Source: Dromaius novaehollandiae (lineage: Eukaryota; Chordata; Aves; Casuariiformes; Dromaiidae). From it: 64,000 bases of DNA. Position 1 is the first letter of the stretch. Each line of letters starts with the position of its first letter. Location: contig NC_088110.1 of assembly GCF_036370855.1 (NCBI RefSeq), positions 23,059,501 through 23,123,500 of the forward strand, written 5' to 3'. Below are positions 25,816 to 37,600 of this stretch, piece by piece. Both the position numbers and the translations under genes were made by a program. The notes under the pieces were generated by a model. The model did not search any database, was not told the DNA's origin, and saw nothing but the letters and a program-made list of their open reading frames with translations.

Positions 25816-28800
25816 CTAAGTTGCTCTCTGCCTTAGGAATGAATACAGTTTGCCTGGCCTGTGGTGTAACTGTGTAGTTCTGAAGTATTTGAAGACAGTT
25901 GCTATCTGGCAAGCTCTGCTGTCAAACTGAGAAGCAAAATTATAAGTCTGTAAGGAAGGTATCAATCTTAGATCATGTTAGTAACTAAATTTCATCTGTG
26001 ATGAAATTCCAATACGATGAAAATGTGAAAATCATGAGATACACCCTTCTAAGCTTTTGAATTTGCAAATCTCATTTTATACAATGAATTTATGAAGTCA
26101 TTTATAAAAATTTTGGAGGATTCTTATGAGCTCTCTCCCTCCTAGAACGTCCTACCTCCAGCCATCTGTGGCAATGCCTCAGTTTGGGATTCAGCCATAA
26201 AAAGCTGGGCTGCAAAACCTGTGATACCTATCTAGCCATCCAACCTGCAGCAGCAAGGTGAAATCCTCTCTCCACTGAAATTTAAGGGAAACTGTCGATT
26301 TAAAGAAAGCTACCTTTTTGTGTTTACTAAGCTGGAGTGGAAAGGATACATGTTTGCTGTAAACTGATTATCTTAATGTTGCACGTTTTGGAAAAGCATG
26401 GAGTTTATTGGGGTAGGGGTTGTTTTGTATTTGTTTTTCAACTGAGTAAGTGAGGTTAGTGTTAATATATGATTCATTATGCATTTAATGTATTAATGAA
26501 TGGGACATAGCCACAAATTCTATGTGCTTTATTTAGGATAACATCCTTTCTGAAAGGGAGGGCTAAAAGCACACAATTTCTTGAAATGTTGTCCCTGGTA
26601 AGTATTACGCTTAACTTAAAGTATGAATTTACATTATTTGTTGATACATAAGTATGATGCAAACTGAGCCACAACTTGTTGAATACAATGTTTGCAACAG
26701 CCTAAGGATTTGGCTGCTCTTCACTTTTTTTTTTAATAGTGTTTCCCAAACTGGGTGAAGTTTAAACAGCTCGGCAATCCAAATGGAAGCCTAAAAATAA
26801 AGCAAGTGCTGTATATTTTAGCATGGTTGTTTAATAATAATTTATCACTTGGAAATGACAGTGAGGAAGCTGGGAGGGCAAAGCCGCATGCTACCGCATA
26901 CCGCTCTCTTGCTGCGTTGATACTGGCCACAACGCCTTTCCTGTCTTTGTCAGAAAGTTTTACTCCTGCCCAACTTGGCTTCCAAGGCCTGAGCATCTTC
27001 TGCTTTCAAGTGGAACACACATGCATTTAAGCTGTAGGAATATCTCTCTCTCTGTGTGATGGTGCAACTGTGCATTCTGTTCTCTTTGCGTTTTTCAGCT
27101 GAAGTAAAAGATGAAGCATACGAGAAAAGCTCGGTTTCCAGGGAGGTTTCCGTTAGCCATTGGGCTGCTGCATGCTCAAGTCTCTTCTGCCAAAAGTGGC
27201 TGTAGTCATGTACCATGCAGTGAAACAGCATTCACTAGTTTTCAAGAAAATGAAATCTACTTCACTGTGTGGAATGGAGGGAGTACAAATCAGTTGAAAT
27301 AAATAGGTAAGGAGTGCTCCTTGTTAAGGCCCTCCTGTGTATTCAGATGCTAAGACTGTGTGTTCTTCCAGGTGTGAGGTTTTTTTTTTTTTCCTTCTGT
27401 AGATTTTATGTCCTTGGAGGATTTATGTCCTTGTCCAGGGAGGAAATGACTTCTCTTTAAGAATGGTTTATGTGCTTTCTAGACACCACAGGCCCTGTTA
27501 TGTACAAATAAGTTATCCCTGACAAGACTAACTCAGAAATGAATTCCCTTCCAGGAGATGCTTGTAACGGAAGAGTCTGTGAGGTTCTGTGCAAGTGTGA
27601 AGAGTATGTTCACAGAGAGATTATCAGAACAGTAACATATCAACATAAGAATATTATAAGATAACACAAGGAACGAAAGTCTTGCAGGGGCACTGAGGGT
27701 TTTGCCTGGCTCTCCATGCAGGTAGGTTAGTATTGATTCATGTAGTTTTGTCCATGATTACTGTTTGACTAGTTTAAGCAAGTCAGCTAGAATTGAATTC
27801 TCATTACGTCTCCTTTTGTTATTTACAGCCTCTGCCTTTTTAATAAAAATAAGGCTCTTTTTCCCTCAGTAAACCCTCTAGCATCCTACTTTTTAACTGT
27901 TCTTTTTTTCCTTGTGCTGCTTTTGTTTAAGAGGCAGAAATTGAGAACACATGCCCAAGAGTCTTCAGGGGGACATTTCTTGTAAGGTTAGAATAGGATC
28001 AACTGCCCAGTTTGTTTCTAAATCGTCTTATGACCTGCAGAATACTAATGCTTTCTTAATTTTTATTTTGTTTTGTGTAACAGTGTTTAGGGACTTGCAG
28101 GGGAGAGCCTTTTGAGATCCTACTGGCCTCACTGGTTCATTGTAGCCAGGACTTCATCATTTATCTTGATGTTCTTCTAAAATTCCCAGCATGTAGTTAC
28201 TGCTGCACATGCAGTAGAGTACCGCTATATTGACCTTTAAGATCTTTTCATCTTAAAGCCCATCTGAATGAGGGAGCATCCATCTTTTGAATTCTTAAGG
28301 GCTTCTGTGGTCCTGTTCTAAAAACTAAGCACAAACTTTAAAAGTCAAGTATGCAAAGCGTTCTTGTGACAAATGTCTTTCCAGATCAGAACCTCTGTGT
28401 CTTCAAAGTATTATCAAATATTCCAGTCTGTCTTTTTGAAATCAGGGCTACATGGCCTGAATTAGATATTGTAGGTTATTGTTCCAGCTGATGACTGTAA
28501 AGCTTAGATTTCCTTTGCGTAAGAAAAGAATATCAGTTTGTGACTTGGGTCAACCTAGTGCAAGAAGAATGAGCAACTAGTGGATAAGTATTCAGTAAAT
28601 TCTCTTTTCGTGTCTCTTGATGCTACAGCAACAAACTGTGATAAGTTTCTTGCCAGCAGGAGAAAAGAAAGGCAGGAGACTTGCAGCATATTCGTAAAAA
28701 ACACTGCGTAGTAGCAGCTGCTGGGGGAAAACTGTTGAACTGGTGAGTGGATGTCAGCTAGGTCAGATAAGCAGTATGAGAAAGCGACAGAGCTAAGGGA

Positions 28801-28879
28801 AGGGAAAGGGCTTTCTGGAATAAGGTGGACATGCATTTCACATAAGCATACAGTTGTTTTCTACATTCAGAAAATATGC
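25816..28879. other. Intergenic, AT-rich, no gene recognised
   Basis: No exon-like frame, RNA gene or recognisable transposon seen. CpG is sparse. Short frames (at most about 93 codons) overlap on both strands and resemble nothing known to me. Confidence 0.5.
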
Positions 28880-29240
28880 ATCATCTTTGGCAGTGTGGAC
28901 AAAGCACAGCATGAAGTTCTTCATCAGACTAATGTTTACAAACTGTTGTACTTCCCAGTGTTGTGTGGGTGTGAGACTAGGACGTGGTACAGAAGACTCA
29001 TCAGTCAGAGAACTTGCAGCAGACACCCTGATGTCCTGACCTGAGTGGTCTGATCAGTTGACCATTGCCAATGTCTGACAGTATTATGATGGCATCTACA
29101 TCAAAGCAGTACTACCAAGACCAACCTGCAGTGAGGTCGATTGATCATTTGGAGGGACAACAAGCATCTCTCATACAACAAACTGGAAAGTGCAAAAAGA
29201 AAAAACTTTGGCAAGAAAGCTCTTCATACACACATTAGAA
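28880..29240 (+). mobile_element. Decayed LINE reverse-transcriptase tail
   Basis: The + strand translates as NVYKLLYFPVLCGCETRTWY followed by RRLIS. This corresponds to the segment just after the reverse-transcriptase core of non-LTR retrotransposons, where the usual pattern is VYKAV..PTLLYGCETWTLYRRH. About 130-200 bp on, in shifted frames, weak similarity continues (HLEG, then DNKHLSYNKLESAKRK), matching the family's GH-RM-DNRLP-LYGEL-GKR region. The copy is truncated at the 5' side, frameshifted and carries stops. Family position is established knowledge. The exact LINE clade cannot be named from this remnant. Confidence 0.6.
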
Positions 29241-32200
29241 TCTTGCCAGAATGAGTGTGTTTTACCAGTGTTACTTTGAGATTTGAACTGCAAATAGGTG
29301 GCAATGGGGTCATCCAAGTGAGGTAAGGCATAAGTGTCTTTCAACAGAAATAACATGCCTTTAGGGAGGAAGAATTAGGAGGATAAGATGTGCACCAGCG
29401 GCAGACCAGCTTATATATTGCGAGTCCTTATGAACTATGCAGTAAAAAGTCCTTTTTGTGCAAAGCAAAGGTGTACACAGTCAGCTGCACACTGAGCTTC
29501 AGTGCCCTGCCTTCATTGCAAAGCAACAGTGGAAGAAGCCAACTTTGTCCCTGGTGAAGAGAGCTTTACTGTGGAGCAGGGACCCTCATCCCATGCAGTG
29601 CAGTGCCTAACTGTGTCAGAACATTGAGATGAGATCTGCTTCTGCACCTTTTAACATGTTTCTTAAAGGGTAAGTAACCAGTATTAGCAAAGAAATGGAC
29701 CAAGTTTTTCTCCTTCACAATCCAGCCATTAGATAGCCAATTTTGAAAATTTATACTTAAAAACTATCTCTTTATAAAAGTAGAAAGCCATTTTGACCTT
29801 ACTGGCATCTAAAATGATCATGCCACAATCTTTCCTACACCATCTGGGAGCTCAGGAAAAGTATTTTCCTCAACCCAGTGCTTGTCACTTCATTACCAAG
29901 CATGCATGGTAATTTAGAGATCAAATAAAGTCGGATCCCTGGTGCAATATTCCACTGGTGTTTGGGTCTGTGTGACTTCTGGTCAAACATATGGAGCCCA
30001 GGTGGGCACCCGCTTTTGGCTGAGCCCTGCACTTGAGAAGGTGCATGTAGCCATGCTGAAGTTCATGTAGCCTCCTGCAAATGTTGTTCCGCTTGCTTAT
30101 CTCAGAATAATTGTTGGCAGGATGAAACAATGTGAAAACCTTTTTAAGGACAGCAGAGGGAGTTGAAAATCCTAGGGCAGAAATAAAATTTATCTTCATG
30201 TCCGAGGACTGCAGTCCCTAAATGCTACTTGAGACCCTAAAGCCCATTATTCCCATTGAAAGCAATGAAAAAAGAGAGTTCTACATGCTTAAAAATACCA
30301 GTCTGCCAAAATGTTATGGTTTGATGGCTTGTACAGCTAGCAATTGGTCTAAAAAAAGTGAAGGATATGGGTTGTTTCTTTTCTGTTTTTCTTTTCTCAC
30401 TTTTGTTCCTCATTAGTTTTACATATTTTGTCTTGCAAAACAACACTATAAAAATTACCACCCTTCTGTGACCCAAATAAGTGGAATGTCTTCATCAGGC
30501 ACAGTTTTAGGCATTTCAGTATTGATAGTTTGCCTATAAAGTGAGAAATGCTGGCCAAAATGCTGCTTGAATCCTTACTTGTCTCCATTGCAGAGAGGCT
30601 GGCATGCATATGAGTATGCTCTTGTGGCTGTGTACTTTATTATTAGCTTCACAGAATTTCTGGGGAGTTTCATGTTAGAAAATGGGGAAACTGGTAGCTT
30701 AAAAAAAAATGTTTTGTTACTGTAGAATCTCACTTTGCACAAACTTCTTTTGGCAATCAGTACTCCTTCTCAATTCCTAATTATGTAAGTACTGAAAATT
30801 TGGAGCCATAACTGTAACTGACCAAAAACTGTTTCCCATTATCTGAAATAGGAATGTTCCTTCCATCCAGTGAGATCCCAAACCACTTTTATAAGCTCTG
30901 CTGATTTGGATGAATAATTGACAGTCAAACTTCATTTCCTTGAATGAACCTGAGAATAAGAAAGTAATTCAATAGAGCAGGGTTTGGGGTAAACCTGCTT
31001 TTTTAATTTGCTGGTGCAAACTGATATAGCTAATTTCTCTGCTAAACAAAGTTTGACATATTTAGAGGTTGTTTTATACCCTACAAAAGTACAGATAATT
31101 AACCCTGCAGCAAGTGTAGGCAAGGGTTGGTGGAAATGTGAGGAATTTTACAGTGCACTAAAATTAGAGAGAACGGAAGGGATGGACCGCAGTTGCCCGC
31201 ACATAGTTTGGCCGAGGCAAGGGGTTAACACCCTTATCCTTTCAAAAGGTGCCATGGGATTTATAATAAACTCTTGTTCTTCAGCCTGATAAATTGGATG
31301 GGAGTAGATGAAAACTCACTTTTTTCCTCATCTGCAACTTTACATGGGAGGCGTAATTCAAGAACAAATGTCTCTTTTGTTTGTTTTAGGTTTCTTTTTT
31401 TTTGGCCTTTTTATAGACTAAAGGGACTTCTAGTTTTGAAAACTTTCTCATATTTATTTCCTATTAAAAATTTACATTTGGCAAAGGAAAAATGCCCTCT
31501 AATATTTAATAAAATTTTATATTTTGGGTATAAAGTGATATTTTAGGATTTTGTTCATCGTTATAGGTAATTTTAATTAGCCAGTAGACTGGGAAGAATT
31601 CTGTGCTTTTTCCAGTCTCTCAGGTAAATCTGTGTTTGTGAGCGTTTGAGTAACCTGTCCAGTTTCGTCTCTGCCCAAGAGCCCAGGTTCAGCATGAGTT
31701 AATGTACATTATATAATCTTCCAGTAAATATTTTATTTCATATTTTTCATTCCATTTAAAGAAAACTTAATCTGGTTGTGAAACAGATCAACAAAAGCCT
31801 GGAAAGCAGAGTTTAGCCTGATATCTTTCCATCCTATACTATGATGCAAGCTGTAAGGACAGACTGTTCATTGTCCTTTTGTGTGCCACAGTCTGAATAT
31901 TTATGGTATTTAATTTGGAAATAATAAAATAAAATCTTTATTTTCCATACCGATTCCCTGCTTTTCTTAAGGAATCTTAGGGATTTCTGTTTTCAAGATG
32001 TGCTCGGGCTCACTTGCCAAGCTGTTGAGTGCATCATCTCAGCATCTGAGAACTGAAGCCAGTAAAATAAAATCAAAGGAGTTTTACTTTTCTGTGATTA
32101 CCACAGGGGAGAAAAAATCTTGTGTATATATATTTAAAATAATTACATTTTTATTTGATGAACTATATATAAAATGTACCATTGGCTTTCTGGGGAAAGC

Positions 32201-33309
32201 AGGGGAAAGTTGGGAGCTGGCCAGCACCTTTCGACTAGTTGAAAAGTGCACTTTAGCCTGCTTGATGTATGTACGTGTGAATATCTTGCTGCTTGAGTTT
32301 GCATGAGTGTGGTTCCCCTCTTACTTTTTGGATTAAAATTCTAGCTGAGCGTCACCTCTTCCCCCTTTTTGCCTCTTTTTGATATGTTTTCCCTCCCCCA
32401 TTTCCACTTTTTTTTCCATTTACTTTTAATCCTATGGAAAACACAGATCAGTTTTGCTGCGTTGATCTTACCAGAGAAATTTGGTCAGCCACCTTTAATT
32501 AAAAAGTAATAAATTTTATACCCTTTGGCTGCTGGGTGCTGAACTGCATTTAACAGAAAAAAACAGCTGTGGACATCTCCAGCATAGAGAAGTAACTCTC
32601 TTACTTGGCTTATTTAACAGTTATAATTTCCAACTGTAGCAATTCTCGTGTGTCTGCTATTTATTGTCAACATTTACAATTTAATAACCAGCTTTTAGAT
32701 TTTCCCCTGCTGTTCCCACATGGGAGCAAAATTAAATCTCCCTTTGCAAGCACCCACGTTGGGACACGAGTGGCTGGTCAAGTGAGCAGCGCAGCTTTTG
32801 CCCAGAGACCTCTGCTGACTTCCAGTCCAGGTTAGACAGCACCTAAACTTGTCGTTTGATGCCTTTCCTCCCCAAAACGCCTGCTTCTGGCTCTCCAGCT
32901 TCCTGACCCTCCTAGAGCGACCCTTCCCCAGTGATCAGGGATTGGTATGATTTAATCCGCGACATGAAGGATGTGCTGGTTGAACGCAGCGCAGCTCCTC
33001 TTCCTGCCTCGGCACTTCTGAATTGCTGCGCTCTGGCTGGGGCCGTCTGCCTTGCATAAGCGCTGTTATTTAACAGCTATTTTATTACTCAGTCCTACTT
33101 CAACTCTCTTAATCCCCCTGCTCTAATGGACTCCCTGTTCTCTTCAACAGAACCAGAAGAAAAACAAAAAGCCCCAAATGTTCTTAAAAGAGGAGGTGGG
33201 AGGAATCCAGGAATAGCTGGGAAACAAATTGTTTGTTCGTTTGTTTTAAATCCCCTCCTCCCTTTTCATTCATTCAGGTTTCCTTTCTGCAGCTAAACAT
33301 GCTGAGTCT

Positions 33310-33345
33310 GTTGTTCATTTTGAGAGGCGGTTGTTCATTTTGAGA
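33310..33345 (+). repeat. Two-copy direct repeat, 20-bp period
   Basis: GTTGTTCATTTTGAGA occurs at 33,310-33,325 and again, identical, at 33,330-33,345. A small, probably recent tandem duplication. Confidence 0.9.
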
Positions 33346-33548
33346 AGTTCTCCATTTTTTTGAAATACGATATTGACAGAAAGGTCCTACTTTTATTGAA
33401 GGATCAGCAGCTTTGGAGGTAGGCAGGGACAGGGTGGAGGGCAGAGGAAGGGCTGCAGGGTTTTTTTTGTTTTTACATTTTTGCGATTTTTATAAGCCTT
33501 GTGTCATGTTTATATCTCACTATATTTCTAAATAGTTTGTAAGTGCCT

Positions 33549-33567
33549 GGGGGGGGGGGCGGGGGGG
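33549..33567 (+). repeat. G-run: 11 G, one C, 7 G
   Basis: Eighteen G in 19 bp. Able in principle to form a G-quadruplex, and difficult to sequence accurately. Confidence 0.85.
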
Positions 33568-34509
33568 TTATGTCTGTTCTGGGTTCTGCCCGAAGTTCTG
33601 CTGAGTTCCATTAAAATGACCATTACAGTGAAACTCGGAGCTTCTCTAGCACTTTCTGTCTCAGCATTGCAAGGAGAGACAGCAAAAAAATCTCCAGGCT
33701 TTCCACCTCTATCATGTGCTTACATTAATTTCTGCCTTTTTCACACACTTTCATAGAAATACTCTTCTGTGGCAAAAAGCAAAATGCTCCATTTTTAATA
33801 TTTGTGAAAATCACTTTTTATTTTTATATTTTCGTAAGAACTAGAAAATTTGCAAGGTATTAATCTCTTCTGTCAGAAATCATCTTTTGTAAGAATATTT
33901 ACTCGTGTAAAACTTTGACAACTGTGAATGTTTTTGCATGGATTGACCCTTTTTTACACTAATTCCTTTCTTTCAGCAAATGTGACTCGCTTTGGGCTGA
34001 TAGAACTTCATAAATAGTAAGTGTTTGAGTATTTTAAGGAGGGGTTTTTGTGTCCTGTGATTTTGCTTTTATTTTCTGTTAACCTGGGTCATTTCACTGA
34101 TCCAGTTTACACCATGACCTTTGAAGAGTTGCTGTACAGAGAAGGTAATGGATTGCAGGACCAGAGATGGGAACAAGTGGAGGAATGAGGGGGTTTATAA
34201 GCCAAAGAAACTGTTCATGCAACTGCACCCTACAAATTCTGTGTGCTATATAGAAATGTACCTGACAGAAGTGTGTGTTTGGATTTAAACTCCCTTAAGG
34301 CTGCAGGCTTTTGGCTCTGAGCCCCTCTCAATCTTTGCTGCTTTAATCAATGCCCAGACTTAGGGTAAACAGAGTGCGATTGAAAAGCACATTGATTAGA
34401 GCATTCCTTTAAATTCCTCTCGGGAAGGAAACACTGGCTAATAAAGAGCTCTTTAATTTGGGCAGGGAGGGAATTGCAAGAACCCCAAGCCAGTCAAATT
34501 CAAGTGGGA

Positions 34510-34630
34510 AATTAGATGCATATGTTTGATGATAAGAGTGAAAAAAGATTAATGCCTGCAACAAACTGCCAAGAGAGATGGATTCTCCATCATTAGGTAT
34601 CTTCGGATTGTGACTGGCTGCAATTGAGAA
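34510..34630 (+). mobile_element. CR1-type LINE 3' fragment
   Basis: The stretch GCAACAAACTGCCAAGAGAG followed by ATGGATTCTCCATCATTAGG resembles the 3' region of amniote CR1-type LINEs (pattern: AACTACC-AAG-GGTGGATTCTCCATC-CTTGA-GTCTT), and ATTGTGACTGG after it fits the next block. Diverged and without a recognisable terminal octamer repeat, so its 3' limit is uncertain and may reach about 34,680. Sense orientation. Confidence 0.5.
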
Positions 34631-37600
34631 AACAGGCTATAACCGAACGCAGCCACAGGTTATAGTGGCATGTAGAGGGGAAGGCGGTGGGAGTATTCAC
34701 GGATCTGCAGCAGCCTAACGCTCTGTGATAACAGCACAAGGGATGTCCCTGGTTCCCATAGTCCCTTAGCAGTTTTGACCAGTCTCAAGACAAGTATATC
34801 GACTTGGTAAGGCCCGTATCGTTCACTGAATCCATTCCCTGGACTCAGAAACCTCCTGGGAGCATTGCCTCTATTCACTCCCTACATAGCATGTGCCATA
34901 AAACACTGCTCAGTAATGTATGAAACGTCCCTGATTCAGAAACCGTAAAATTAAAATGTAGAAGTAAAAGGTATAAAAGATTGAGAGCTTTGCCAGTGTC
35001 CTGGTTTCCTGCAGTGGCAGGACCTTCTAGTGAGAAGACATTCAGACACTCCTGGGAACTGGATTACCCCATGCACTCAGGCAAAGGAGGGCCATATATG
35101 TTTCTTGCCCATCTGTCCTTGAAATAATTTCCTTTCAGACTCTAAATCTGATGATTATTTTAATTTTAAACTCAAGAGTAAAACATACAAGCTGTACACC
35201 GGAGGGTTACTTTACGTAGTACCCTCCAAGCACTCGCACAGGCTCTGCAACCCTCAACCTCTGGTTGTGGCCCGTCACGCTGCATCACAGAGCCGGTGCG
35301 GGTGGGGAGGTAATGTGCGGTGACATCAGAAAGTCCTGTTGACCCTTTCAGGTAACCGGCAGAAAGCCTGAACCTTGAGACTCGTGCAGCACAGATGTGA
35401 CACAGCAAGCGGTCAACAAATGGTGAGCAGTTTCCTCTTCCGTCCTTGTTCAGTGCCAAGTAACTGAGCAGTCCAAGCCCTCATAATGAAAGCATTAATC
35501 CCTGCTGCTGCCATGCCATGCAGTCCTTAATTGATGAAAGTATTTAGTTCTAGCTTGAAACAATTTTTCGTGGCCTTCACTAGCCTACTTGAAGGCTCAT
35601 TTCTCTTTGTTTCTCTGCTGATGAGAAATGTTCTCGTGTAGGTCTTGTGTGCCTATTTCTCTAGTTTATGGGGCTTTTCCCTGTCCTATTCTCCAGGGTT
35701 TCAGCTCTAATGAAAATCTTGGAGCATTTCCAGTCTGTGTCTTGAACGCTTTTCCTATTTTCAAGTTGCAGCTATGTGAAAATAAGATTGGCACAAAGGC
35801 TTCCAAAACGTAAAATCCATCACTAGTCCAACACCCTTGTTCTGGATTCTCTAAAAAGGCCTGGCTGCTGATAGAGTAAACTCCTAAATGAAGTTTGTCA
35901 ATGTACTGAAAAAAGTATAGCCCAGATGAACTTTCTCTTTCACACAAACAACTCTCTGCATTGACTTGGACAGAGATAAATTACAAGCAACAGCTCTCTA
36001 ATACATGTAATACAATTTCTGTCTGCGCATATGCAGTATCATAGCACTTTGTTGTTGGGTGTGGAATGGGTTGCGTGCTCACTGGTCCCCTGACGAGTAA
36101 ATAGTAATTGTGATGCTACTGCTGATTTCCAAATTGAGGGTCCTTATTTTGGAAAGGTTAATCATAGAAGGGATTTACCACCCCTTGCTTCCAAAAACAT
36201 GATAAAAGACAGTACAAAAAAAAATGATAAAAGACAGTATCCCAAACCACTGAAGGTCCCATTACAAAATGTGGTGAATGTGCATCCTTCCTAGCAGGGG
36301 AGAAGTGTGGGCTGTGGGGTAGCTGAGCAAACACACAGAGCAAAGAACTGCACTGATTGGGAATGGACTGGCTAATTGAAAAGACCTTGATTTATCTCCT
36401 GTTTTTTGATGCCAGGAAACACCTTTGACACTAACCCAGGCAATTCGCTAGGAAAAAAGGCACAAATTCCAACTAAAATGATGTCATTTGCAGCCTCTTT
36501 TGAACCACTGTTCCAAGTAGGAGTTCTGGCTGAATGTTGTACTCCATGGCTGTAATTGGGTTTGAACTTCTAAGACGAGGCAGTAAATTGCTCCTGCCAT
36601 TTGGACTAGGAGGTGGGCATAAAGCACCTAGCCAGCGAGCCAGCCAAGGAGTATCATTCAACAGATGACTGAAATCGAGCTTTTCTTTTATTTCTTTGAG
36701 GTTTATGGCTAGAAAGCTCCATCTTTCGGGAATTTCCAAACCACTTGCAGGATAGTCTGGGCAGAGGGGTTGGACTCAGTCTTTAGCATACTCAGGTTAA
36801 CTATTTTTCTACCTATTCAGGTGGTTTTCTATGCTGCCATAATCACTTTCAACCCTTCAGGAGCCCCAGCAGGCAGAGCTGAAATCCCTTCGCAAAACAG
36901 TTTGGCAAAGGAGTGTGCCCTGCTGCTCAAGGGTGTTTCTTTGCCCTAGTTGTCTGAAATCCCTGTAGTTAGAAGCAATGCTGAAAACACAGATACCTAC
37001 ATGGAAATACCGAATATAGACAGTGATTCATCCTGATGACTAACACCATCAGCTGTCGCTTGCTTAGATGTTATGAGGAGGGCAATGTTATGTTGCATAG
37101 TAAGTTAGTATTTATTCAATCCAGGGTGGTCAGTCTTCCTTATCTTAGCAGTTGCATACCAGAGTTTTCATATGCCTGCGAGACACAGGGCAAATATCAC
37201 CTCAAATAGCTATGGGGAAATTCCACCTCAGAGCCTGGAGGTGACAGTAGCTCCCGCTGGTCCAGTACAGCCCAGAGTGACCAAATAAGCTGGCTCCAGC
37301 AGTGTCTGCTGGCTTCCTTTCCATGGCAGCTAGGTCCAGCTTACCGAGCAGCCCGTGTATCACCACGGGCAGGGTATAGCTTTTTAGTTTCCATTCTCAC
37401 TCTGTTCATATCCTTTACTTTGTCCAGAGAAATACATGATGGCAGTGGAGTCTGCGATGTGTCAGAGGTGCTGTTTCTGGTGAGTAAACGGAAGCTATAG
37501 CATGTAAATTTTTTGCTGTAATGACTGTGCTCATCTAGGCACGCTGCCTTTGCTCAAAGCCTTCAGAGCCACCTGAGCTCTGCTCCAGGGTGCCATTTCT

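Larger units (their letters stand above)
29241..34509. other. Intergenic, no gene recognised
   Basis: Noncoding-looking DNA with no frame longer than about 102 codons and no recognisable protein. It contains a short tandem duplication (33,310-33,345) and a G-run (33,549-33,567), listed separately. Several ATTAAA/AATAAA hexamers occur but no linked gene. Confidence 0.45.

Noticed and set aside
36745-36790. Possible CR1 3' end (GCAGAGGGGTTGGACTCAGT)
   Set aside because: It resembles the GGGTTGGACTAGATGA block of CR1, but the match is under 50 bp with no terminal octamer repeat, too short to support.
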